Assembly (NCBI RefSeq): GCF_954871325.1
Contig: NC_088777.1
Location: 45,857,366-45,921,365, forward strand
DNA: 64,000 nt
Origin: Gordionus sp. m RMFG-2023
Taxonomy: Eukaryota > Nematomorpha > Gordioida > Chordodea > Parachordodidae
Reading direction: 5' to 3'
Shown here: piece by piece, positions 51,570-62,092 of the stretch
How positions within the stretch are numbered: position 1 is the stretch's first letter
How the letters are laid out: every line of letters begins with the position of its first letter
Notes under the pieces: generated by a model
Seen by the model: the letters and a program-made list of their open reading frames with translations, nothing else
What the model was told of the DNA's origin: nothing
Databases searched by the model: none
Program-made: the position numbers and the translations under genes

Positions 51570-52245
51570 TGCACCAGAATAAAACTTTATAAAAATTTCG
51601 GAAAAATTTCTAGGAAAATCTCTTGAAAAATAACGAAGGAAAATGTTGTAGAATTGAATAAAACCTCTATACACTTTTAGATTAAATATTTTGCATCATT
51701 GAAAATTCTAAAAAATATATAATAATTTTATATATTTCCTTGGAAAAATTAGTTTGCAAATCTAGTCATCACCAATACATAAATGTTGACTACCATCTAT
51801 ATTTTATATAACACTTATTAACAATAGTAAATAATCAAAACTAAAGTGTATTATCTTTAATTTATTGTCAACAATCTCTTGGTTTTTAACTATATTATTT
51901 ATAATGAATCATAAAATCTGCCTAAGCATCACCATTCGATACATTATGATATTCGTTTCAGAAACATCAAAGGAATGTTTAGACTGATAATCCCTAACTT
52001 AAATAAATAAAAAGTTAACGAACTAATTTATTTAATAAAATTCAATTATTAATCAACAATTTATCGATAGTGATAGCATGATGAAATAATAATTATATAA
52101 ATAATATTGTTATTTTTCATAAATATTTTGAAACAATTTTTATTTTAGATAATATATTTTTTTCCTTATTAAAATTTAAAATTCGAAAAATATAATATTT
52201 AGATTATTTAGAGATAAAATATATATAATAATAATATTTTAACAA
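51570..52245. repeat. 5' flank of phosphatase copy C
   Basis: Non-coding. The part from about 52070 ('gcatgatgaaataataatta') aligns with 5055-5180 of unit A, confirming that copy C belongs to the same duplicated unit. Confidence 0.6.
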
Positions 52246-54258
52246 ATGTTTGTGCAATTATGTATTTTAACTTCTCTGATAAAATTTAACGAGCCTTTTT
52301 CAATGTCATCCCAAAATAATAATCAAGAGGGTGATTCTGAAAGTAAATTATAGAAAATATTTTATGGAGTTTATTATTTTAAAAAAATAAATAACCAACG
52401 TAGATAGAAAAAAGTAAATTTTAAGAAAATAAATGGTAGATTCTTTTTTCAGAAATATATTGCATTAATTTAATCATGTTTCTAAAAAACACATAAAACA
52501 CAGAATTAATTTCAGTAGCGATCATGGCAAGGCATGGAGCTCAATACGAAACGATAGAATTGAATCCACCTAATTTTCTCAATTATACGTCTCACAGCGG
52601 CGAATATGGTAAAATAACACCCAAAGGTTATGAAGACAGTTTCAACTTTGGTAAGTTTATTATGATTAGATACTTCAAGAGAAAGGATTCATTAAAAGAC
52701 TTGTTCCAGTAGGGTTTTATGCCGATGAAACGGAAGAAACTAAGCTAAGTTTAGAAGCTACTCTGTTAGGTTTGCTATCGGAGCATCTCTTCAGCTTGGA
52801 ATTCGGAAAATTAAACGCCTATAATTTTAGAGGATTGAGAAATGTTTTATTACATTATCTCAATATATCTAATGAAATACATAGCCATAATAATAATAAT
52901 AATACTAATTTAAGGTGGGAAGATTTACAAGAGGACACTATACACGTAGAAACGTACCTTATAAATGTGCTTAAACTTATGGTGAGTTTAAAAATAATCG
53001 TCGTTAATAATAGTTTGCTGTATAACAAACAATATTGTCGGGATATTTACCAAAATGTGTTCAATCTGAAAGTAAATTTTGAGACGACAACTATTAGTCA
53101 ACAATTGAAGAAGGATTCAGTCGTGACATTTGATAAAATGGTAAAACCATATTATCCGCAAGAGATAAACCAAACATTATTAAAATATCTAGAATTTGTA
53201 AGTGAAACATTGAATGATTCAAAGAAATTTATAAAAATATAACCGAATATATCTGATTCTATAGTGATCATAAATGAAACTAGACACATGTTCGATTCGA
53301 ATTTTATTTTTGAGACAATAATGGATAATCAACAATTGAAAAATCTTTCGCGGAAGTCATTCGATGAAATAGTAAGACTGTATAAACCAAAAGATATTTT
53401 GAATCTGACATTATTAAGACTCACTCTTGAGCATTTAGGATTTGTAAGTAATTCATTGAAGGATCCAGAGAAATTTATACAGGTATTACCGAATATATCA
53501 GATTCTATATCTGCCATAAAAGAAAATGGGTACCATTTGCCGCCCTGGGCTAATAATCTTGTGATGGTTAATTTAGAGAAGTATAAATATTGGACCACCA
53601 CTGAAATCATCAACGGCGACATTTTTTTGCAAAATAAGATGGGAGGAGAGGTGTTTAATCATATAAAACAACATTTCACAGATGTTATAGCTTCACTAGA
53701 AACATCCGAATATTACAATAGCTATTCATTTTACAAGGATTTTGATGAAATTTATCTGAAAAAGTCTTTGAGAATGTACCAAGTACATGAATACAATCTG
53801 GTGGCTCTAATAAATATATTGGGTGGGAATTGTATAGCTAGACCCAAGGAGTCGTCGGCTATAATAGTAGAGCTATATCGTATTCCTTCATCAAATAAAA
53901 TTGCATATGACACTTTGCTAATAAACAAACTTCAGAAAACTTAGTTTCTAAAATTTTGTCTAACCACAACAATTTATCAACCTTACCTATGATTCATTTT
54001 AAGCCAAAGAGAAATGAAATTATTTATAAATTAAAATTTTTTTACAAAGCAGGGCCTAATAGTGATTTAATCCCTCTGAGAGGTGACGCATATTTTGATG
54101 AGTTGCCATTTTTGGATTGGAATTACATCAAATTTTTACTGTTCAAATTGATATTTTTAAATAAAAATAACCAGCACATGACAGAAATTATACTTATAAA
54201 ATTAAATATATCTAATCATTCTTGTAAATATTTACATGGGATATTAAAAAAATTGTGA
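52246..54258 (+). pseudogene. Histidine acid phosphatase pseudogene, copy C (most diverged, longest open stretch)
   Basis: Exon 1 (52246-52342, 97 nt, phase 1) begins MFVQLCILTSLI. Exon 2 starts at 52504 after ACACAG with ARHGAQYE (RHG at 52530). Relative to the other copies there is a 2-nt deletion just after 52710. The frame from about 52712 to 53944 is then interrupted only once, by TAA at 53240-53242 where the parallel repeat has TTA. An internal 231-bp (77-codon) tandem duplication covers 53078-53530. The motif NGYHLPPWA lies near 53525 and H-E-Y-N at 53786. A second frame change near 53945 precedes the C-terminal block FFYKAGPNSDL (about 54040). A 59-nt GTAAGT...CCAG segment (52651-52709) would restore the first frame if removed. 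Confidence 0.83.
53078..53530 (+). repeat. 231-bp in-frame tandem duplication inside copy C
   Basis: GAGACGACA at 53081 and GAGACAATA at 53312, and SQQLKK at 53096 and NQQLKN at 53327, are each exactly 231 bp apart. The two halves read FDKMVKPYYPQE... and FDEIVRLYKPKD..., both leading to PNISDSI. The copies have diverged strongly, so the duplication is not recent. It is absent from A, B and D. Confidence 0.88.
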
Positions 54259-55984
54259 TTCACTTTGTGGGGGAATATAAATCAAACATTAAAATAAAAT
54301 TTTTAATATCTTATGATCGAGATATTAAATCTCTTGAGCAAATTGATTTTAATATTAAACTGATTGGCGAGGTATGTTCATATTTGAAGGCTTTGTTGAA
54401 AGGATGGTTAGCGTCCACCTCTTCGTATGAACATTTATGAATAAACGTCAAATGACCTAAAATGGCCACAAATATATTTGAAGCGTAAATTTGTATAATT
54501 TTGAAACGTTGTAACAGATTTAACAAATAAATTAAAAAATGCTTTTTATTTTAAATTAAATTTAAATAAATAAATGGTAATTAATATTTATATTAATACA
54601 AGAACAGTATATACTAAAAAATAAATTGCAGATAATTTACAATATTTTAGCAAACTCTTAATACTCAAGATCTATTAATATATAATAGACAACACAATTT
54701 TATTATAAATATATTTTTGATATAATATTAATAAAATTTATATCAAATATCTCATAATAAAAATTTTAATTAATATATAAAAATGCAATCTTCTTTTTTT
54801 TTGCATGATGATGTATAAATTGAATTAAATATTTGTTAGAATAGATAATATTTTTGTTGTATTTTGATTTATTCAAACTATATTGAACCATTTGATTGTT
54901 AGAATTGTTTTGAATAATAGCTTTGTTTAAAAATGATATAAATATCTAAAAGATACTATTTACTTGGACTAATAATATTTCTGTTATGGGCATCTATTTC
55001 CTCCAAGACCTCTCTTTATAATTAAAAATTTACTTAGACTATTTGTGTTATCCAAAACTGGACCTTGTAGATTAATAGCTTTGAAAAATTATTGTAAATA
55101 TTAATTTGACATTTTACTTTGGAATTCTGCAGTACATACATTTGATACTATAATATAAATACACAAACATTAATTCAGTAATTATAGGATATAATTTAAG
55201 ATTAAAAATTAATCAAAATTATTTACTTTGGATTGGTTTGCAAGTTTCTAAATGTTTTATGGTGATGCTAAATTGAGTAACAGTAAGTTTAGCATACAAT
55301 CTTTATTATGTTTAGTTTTCTTAAAAATATATATTATTAATTTCTAATTTTCTTAGTGTTGATAATTGTTGCGATATATCTTTAACCTCTTTAATTTTCA
55401 TAATTATTTCAAATACAATTTTGGGAATCTTCGAGATTTTTTTGGGAATCTTGGCAATACGACAAAACGCCTCAATTCATAATCTTCATACGAATTGGAG
55501 GGACGATACCGAAAGGATGAGTTCTTATCAAAAATAATTTGATAAAAACATGTTTTTGTTCAATGACAAGATATATAAAAAAAATATGAAATAATGTTTA
55601 CTTACAACTCTCCAACATAATACCTTTACTGATATTTGTATAATATTAACAATTTGCAATAATAGATTTTTATTATTTTTAATATGAATATATTTATTTA
55701 TAACAGAGCCAATGACTATAATTTTTACCTATGCTAAATAGCATCGGACAGATCAATATTTTTTCTCTCTCTTCTATATGTCTACTTTTTTTCCAAAAAT
55801 ATTTTATCAATTTAATTTTTTTTCCAAAACTATTTTGTGCATAATTAAATTTAAAAAAATATTGTTTAAATTTAAAATAAAATTTTGAAATATCGATTTT
55901 TACATTTCTCTGAAACCGTTAAATTTTTTGAAAAATAACGCCCGAGATTATGATTATACCTTTTTTAGAGTATTTCCTCTAAAA
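54259..55984. other. AT-rich non-coding stretch after copy C
   Basis: No gene is supported. The ORF at 54255-54440 lies past the end of the conserved phosphatase and has no counterpart in A, B or D. It may be former 3' UTR. Confidence 0.5.
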
Positions 55985-56400
55985 ATATAATAAAAAAAAT
56001 TAGGTTCGATTTGATATTTTTTTACTTTTATCTATTTTCTATTTCCTCAAAAAATATAACATTACAAGGGGAATAAATTAAACTTATATTTGGATTTGTT
56101 TTCTTTTAAAGTGCTGCATGGCAAGCTTGATTTTTTTACTATGGATATTTTATTATGGAGATCCTACCATGTATATTAGTTAAAATTAGACAATTCTGAA
56201 TACACGTAAGTAACAAAGTAATTCATCGAATTAAATATAATTTAAAATATCGTTTCAAAATATTATTTATAAGTTAATATTAATCAAAAAAGACAAAAAA
56301 TAAATTTATAGAAAATATTTGATAAAGAAACTAATTTGAATAATAATAAAATATATTATAGTAGATTTTTTATATAAATATAGTAAAAAAAAGATTAAAA
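55985..56400. repeat. 5' start of unit D, matching 1-110 and 1925-2290
   Basis: Non-coding. 'attaggttc(g/a)att', 'tatttcctc(a)aaaaatataacat', 'actatggatattttattatgga' and 'ctaatttgaataataa' are shared with unit A in the same order. Confidence 0.75.
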
Positions 56401-57275
56401 TTTTTTATAAAATAATTTTGGAAAGTCCACCAGAGATGCACATAGGTGATATGCACTAATATATTTTAAAAATTAACGATCTTTTCGAGACGAGTAAGTC
56501 GAGCGATTGCAATAAGGCTATTCTATTAACTAATAACTTAGCCGAAAGCATCTATCAAAATGTAAGCCCATTTCGATAGATGTGGAGCTTAAGTCCTAGA
56601 CATTGTTATAAATAACTCAAGCTTTTCTTTGCATCTAAAATTAGAAATAAAAAATATTATTATTTTTAAATACTATACAACCTAAGGGGAGAATTTTGCC
56701 GACTGAGTGGCACAGATTTGGCAGTTAGGAAAAGAATGTACTTTTAATTTTATTAGGTGATCGAAAAGATTAAAGCCTCCTCTTATTTTAAAACCATTAG
56801 ATATAAACTAAGTGAAGTAGACGTTTACACAATAGTTGAGTTAATGAACATAGATAATAAATTAGAAGATGTCTAAACAGATACTGAGAATATTATTACT
56901 AAGGAAACGTTAAAAACAGATGACAAATGCATAGCTGCGGAACAAGTTAAGAAGGTTACGATTACTATAAATAAATTTCATGTAGATAAACAAGTCGTAC
57001 AGTATGACAATATCCACGTTCAAAGTGGTTTTCAAGATCTGGTTTTGAAAATGAAAGATTTAACAATCATTAAAACAATTACGTCACACGTCACCAATAT
57101 TACAATAGATATAATTATCAAGACAGGTTTCAAACTTATGTATAACCTCACGATCTTGATCACCGAAGATATAACACAAATAATATTAAACTTCATAAAA
57201 TATTTTTTATAACTTACTTTCGAATCACCCTCCTTGATTATTCTTTTGCGGTAGCATTGAAAAAGACTCATTAAA
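56400..57275 (+). pseudogene. Gag-like remnant, copy D
   Basis: Diverged copy of 2300-3117. The ATG present in copy A is TTG here. Compared with A it keeps residues A has lost, such as NNLAESIYQNVSPF, and a segment ETLKTDDKC...VTITINKFHVD (about 56903-56985). Stops and frame changes occur throughout. The reverse ORF at 57032-57271 mirrors a similar reverse ORF in copy A (2842-3114). That shared reverse frame reflects the duplication and is not evidence of a gene. Confidence 0.4.
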
Positions 57276-57864
57276 TTTTATCAGAAAAAAGTTAAAATAC
57301 ATAATTGCATAAACATTGTCAAAATATTATAATTATTTATATTTTTCCTTTAAATACACTAAATCATATAATTTTACGAATTTTGAATTTAATGGGGGAA
57401 AAATTATATAATCTAAGATAAAAATTGTTTAGGAAATCTATGCAAAATAACATTATTATTTTTAATATTATTAATTTAGTAATAATTATTATTTCTTCAT
57501 ATTATCTCTACCGATTATATATTAATAATTAAGTTTTATTAAATTACTTCGTTTACTTTATTCATTTACTTATTTGCAAGAAAAAAAAATACTCTAAGAT
57601 GGTTTGCTAGTCACTCTTCTGAACTAATTGAATTCAGCATTCAATATTTTGGTATTCCGTTATTGGTAGTCAATAATTTTGATGTTCCGATTCTTGCAAA
57701 GATAGTGTTTAACAAAGTTGGCTCAAACCAAGCTCAACTGACTAAAAATTTAAAAAATGGGTGGGGCTTAAGCTTACCTAAAAAATTGATATTAAAAAAA
57801 TTTCTAAAATCTACCTCTTTTCTTTTTTTCCGAATTTTGTATATAAAATTGTATTGATGTCGAA

Positions 57865-58248
57865 TATCAGAGTCATCGATATAGGATATTAGTATTATAA
57901 TTATTCGTATCGTGTATTTAGTGTATGGGTATTAGTGGCAGGTTTCGGCAATATATGTATCGGGTATTCATATAGATGTCGGGTATCAGTAGTATTACTA
58001 TTAGTTAACGAGGGGTATTGGTATCGGTATCGGATATTAGTTATATAGGTAGTAAAAGTATTAATGTGGATATAGGTAGCATGGGTACAAATATCAGGCA
58101 TTAGCTAGAAATCGGATATCACTGTTGTCATGAATCAATGGTGTCATGTATTAGTGGGTCGGTATTTTGTGTTAGTGGTGTTGTGTATCAATGATGTAGT
58201 GTGTGTCATGTATCAGTGGTGTTGTGAATCAGTGGTATCGGTGAATTT
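57865..58248. repeat. Degenerate minisatellite, copy D
   Basis: Imperfect 'tatcagtggtgt' and 'ggtatcggtatcgg' type units, ending at the same conserved junction ('ggtatcggtgaatttttgatta') as in unit A. Confidence 0.82.
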
Positions 58249-58249
58249 T

Positions 58250-60192
58250 TGATTAGAAGTTATAAACAAAATTTAATTACTTGGCCACATTATTCCTTCT
58301 TATAAAAATCGAATTTATCGAAAATTAATTACCTTACTACTCTATGGAATAGTATAGTTACGCTAAAGTTAAGAATCAATGAAACCTTCATGTGAATGGT
58401 AAATTAATTTATGAAGAGATATACAAATGAGTAAATAATTATTAACTGCCAAATATTTAAGAATAATAATTTTTCTTGCCATACTTCTATTTTTTTTTTA
58501 TTTCCTTGCTCTAAGACGATTCTAGAAAAGAGGAAATAGAAATATAATTAAATATTATTGGTGGGATGAGTTCTCAAGCCATTCGTAATAACTTAAATAA
58601 ATATTTATTATCTTGGTAATAACTACAGGCTTGTTGATATCCTTGTCATAGAAAGATATAATCATGCTTGGAAGAGCCTTCACGTGTGGCCCCGATGCTC
58701 CGAAACTTTGACCAACGTTTTATATAAAATAAATTCAAAAAAACTTTAAAAAAATATTTTTAAAAAAATTAAACTATGAAATATTATTTTTTTTAAAGTT
58801 GTTTAACTTAAACACTTTAGGGTTCAAAATTTCTGAAAAATATTATTTCCAATAATTAATAAATTATTATTTTATCATACTATTAAAATGAAAGATACTA
58901 TTAAAATCAGTTGGGTTTGATAACATTCTGTATAATATTATCTACAATAATATTATAATTTCATCATACAATCAAAATTAAAGCTAAAGTCTATTTTCAA
59001 AAAATTCTATACTCAATGATATCTGAATCAGTTTTATTATAATTTGTATTATCTTAAAAATGATCTTTGAATGTCGGACTATAGCTATACCTGCTAATAA
59101 TTTTTGGAAAAAAAATATATCACACTAAAACAATTTTAATTTATTCAACATTTACAGTTTATATATGGTATGATAAACTATTTTCAATGATGTTTCTTTG
59201 AAAATATTTTAAAATATCATGATTTTATGATACAGTAAAAGAGCAGTGTTTAAATCCAGAAATTAAAATAGTTACATTTCAAATAAAATTTTCTAACAAA
59301 TACCATAATAAATTTTTTTTTTTTTTATAACAAAATTAATATATTTATATTCAAAATATCAAATATAAAATAAAAGAAAATAAAATAAAACAATATTATA
59401 TAAAAACGGAGGTGGGACTACAAGTTCCCAAAAACAGAGTAATTATATTTTAAATTGTGATTTGAAGGTTTTGTTTTTAAAAAAATAAAATTCTTTAGGT
59501 TCTGATGTAAGGGCTCTTGTCTTATCCCCTATATTTTTTAAAAACTTTAAAATTCCGCTTGGCATATGTCCAAGGGAAGAGATAACGATCGGTGTAAAAA
59601 TATAATTTATGAATTTGGAATATTTCATTGTTTTTTTTTCTCGGCTATATCAACCGGATTAGAATTTAAATTTTTTGGGAAAGAAAATAAGCATGTAAAG
59701 TCCCAAATTAAGGATTTCCCCTAAAAACCAAGGCACGGAAGTTAAGCCATCTGTCTTAAGCCATCATCTAACGATAAATTTGTAGGCTCCAGGATGTTTG
59801 GTATTCGGGCCCTGAAGAGAACGGCTAATAGCTAATTAATTGCTGCATGCCTTGCATGCCTGCCTTGAACAAATCGAATTTGCATTTTAAAACTTGACTA
59901 CTTACTTTTTAAATAAAAGCATATACATTTATTATTGTAATTAAATTGGGCAAAGCCAAATTTCCTCTGGTTTTATCAATTACCCTTTATAATTCAAAGT
60001 TACTTGTAAGGAAATAAAGTTAATAAAATATTTACGAAATATTTTTAATGTACAATAATAATTATATCTTCCATTTTGATAGTATGATGAAATAATAATT
60101 AATAACTTAATAATGATATTTTACATAATATTGAAAGTACACATTAAATATAATTTATTTAAAAAAACTATTAATTTTATATAAAAAAAATC
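58250..60192. repeat. 5' flank of unit D (interrupted by a LINE tail)
   Basis: Aligns with 3720-5184 of unit A, with one large interruption at about 59311-59869. No gene is present apart from the inserted element. Confidence 0.8.
59311..59869 (-). mobile_element. 3' end of a non-LTR retrotransposon, 5'-truncated
   Basis: On the minus strand the element ends in a run of about 16 A (the T-run at 59312-59327). It encodes decayed C-terminal LINE sequence: AYKFIV..WLKTDGL near 59785, and PIVISSLGHMPSGILKFLKN (about 59600-59540), which resembles the V-P-I-V-x-x-L-G-T-x-P-x-x-L motif at the end of several LINE polyproteins. The ORF at 59628-59443 is this segment. Unit A (around 4815) and unit B (around 11585) have continuous sequence at the same point, so they act as empty sites and set the boundaries. 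Confidence 0.78.
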
Positions 60193-62082
60193 ATGTTTGA
60201 GCAACTGTGCATGTTAACTTTTCTGATAATTTTAAACGTAGCTTTTTCATTGTCACCTCAAGAATATAATTTAGTTAAAGATTCTGAAAGTAAATTATAA
60301 TAGAAATATTTTATTCAAAATTGTTATATATTTATTTAATTTATATTTTATATTAGAGATCTGAAAAGTTAGGCCCAACCGGGCTTCAGCGGGCCTAATT
60401 TATTTAAAATAATCGGGTTCGGGCCGGCCTAATATTTGAAAAAATACGGGCCGGGTCGGGTTGGACCGAAAATTTTATTAGATATATCAAAATTTATCAA
60501 TTTTATATTGAATTTTTTATGTAAATAAAAATGTTTAATTTAATTTATTGAAACTGATAGCTATATAATATATGTTTATTTTAAGTAATTATAAAAATTA
60601 ATTTCTATATTTAAATAAATTGAGCCTGGCCGGGCCGGATAATTTTTTAAAAAATTTTCGGGCCGGCTTGAAAAAATTAGGCCCGATTCAGATCATTATT
60701 TTATATACCTTAATATAATTTAATAATTCTTAAAAAACATTATTGCGAATTACTTTCTGTTGTGGTCATAGCAAGACATGGAGCTAAATATGAAAAGTCA
60801 GAATTGAGTCCAATTAAATTTTCGCAATTATACATCGCGCAGTGACGAGTTTGGTAAAATATCGCGTGGTTATGAAGACAGTTTCGACTTGGGTAAGTTT
60901 ATTATTAATAGATACTTCAAAGGACCAGATTTGTTAAATGATTTGTTGCAGTTTAGTTTTTATTCCGATAACACAGAAGAAACGAAACTAAGTTTAGAAG
61001 CGTCTTGTTAGGTCTGCTATCGGATCAACTAAATGGCATAGGATTAGGATAATTAAAGGCATCCTATTTTAGAGACATGAGAAACATTTTACTAAATCAA
61101 CTAAACCAATCCAAGGGAATATTGAGTAAAAAAATAGTTAATAATAATCACTCAAGAAATGATGTTGGAGAGAATAATATACATGTTGAATTGAACATTT
61201 CACAGATGTTTAAACTTATGATAGGTTTAAACAGAATTGTCGTTGATAATAGGTTGCTATATAACAAACAGCTATGCAAGGATAATAACCCGACCCTTTT
61301 CAGTCCTACGAAAAAAGCTAAAACAATAAACCAACGTCAATCACTATTCGAAGAGAATATAGAACAAAATAATACAAATGATTTTTGGATCTGACATCAT
61401 TACGACATGCCCTTGAGGAATCAGGATTTATAAGTGACGCATTGAATAATTGGCGTCAATTTTTTAGAATGTTACCTAATATATCGGATTCAATTGTGGC
61501 TATAATGGAAAATGGATATCATTTGCTAACCTGGGCCAATGATCACGTAATGGCCATGTTAGAAGTATACGAGAGAATGATGGACTGCAATCATCAATGG
61601 CAACACTTTTCTGCAAACGAAGATGGGCGAAGAGTTTATTAACCATATCAAAAAACATTTCGCGGATGCTTCTAAAAACCATTTTTTAAATGAGGATTTC
61701 AGTAAAGATGCACTGCGAACGACCTTGAAAATGTACATAGGACATGAATACAATTTGGTGGCTTTGATAAATTTATTGAGTGGAAGTTGTATGGCAAAAC
61801 CTAAGGAATCATCAGCCATAATAGTAGAACTATATCGTGCTCCCATTTTAAACAATATTTCATATATAGAGGACGTTATCTTCACTTCCATTTTGCTAAT
61901 GAACAATTCGTTAATATCAACTATGCTAAATATTTTCTTAATTTCTAAATTAATCGACCAAAAGAAGAGAGATAATATTTTCAAATTAAAATTTTTTTAC
62001 AAAGCTGGACCTAATAGTGATTTAACCCCGTTGAGAGGAGACGCAAATTTTGATGAGTTAATATCTATAGATACGAATTATT
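60193..62082 (+). pseudogene. Histidine acid phosphatase pseudogene, copy D
   Basis: Exon 1 (60193-60289, 97 nt, phase 1) keeps a good signal peptide: MFEQLCMLTFLIILNVAFSL. The intron (60290-60747) is enlarged by a 345-bp MITE. The acceptor is damaged: other copies have TTGCAG|AATTAC, this one TTGC-G|AATTAC, losing the AG. In exon 2 an extra base after LSP (about 60810), a lost T in the SLEAS region (about 61005), a stop near 61050 and frame changes at 61382 and near 61615 break the frame. 61623-62082 is open and has H-E-Y-N at 61743, SSAIIVELYR and FFYKAGPNSDL. Its 3' end runs into the assembly gap. Confidence 0.85.
60346..60706. mobile_element. 345-bp hAT MITE (60354-60698) with perfect 8-bp TSD, in the intron of copy D
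   Basis: The duplication TTTTATAT flanks the element at 60346-60353 and 60699-60706. The ends are inverted: TAGAGATCTGAA at the left, and TAATGATCTGAA when the right end is read in reverse. GC-rich subterminal blocks follow (gggccggcc, cgggccgggtcggg / gggccggata, cgggccggc) in an otherwise AT-rich interior. There is no ORF. Units A (5320-5386) and B (11640-11720) lack it, so it inserted after the duplications. Confidence 0.92.
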
Positions 62083-62092
62083 NNNNNNNNNN
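62083..62092. other. Assembly gap (10 N)
   Basis: Ten unresolved bases separate the 3' end of phosphatase copy D from the LINE. The true distance and even the adjacency are unknown. The ORF reading across the gap (61623-62177) is not one protein. Confidence 0.99.

Noticed and set aside
50466-51574. Several reverse-strand ORFs over the LINE fragment
   Set aside because: The plus strand encodes a recognisable endonuclease with its catalytic Gln-Glu motif. The reverse frames have no conserved features.
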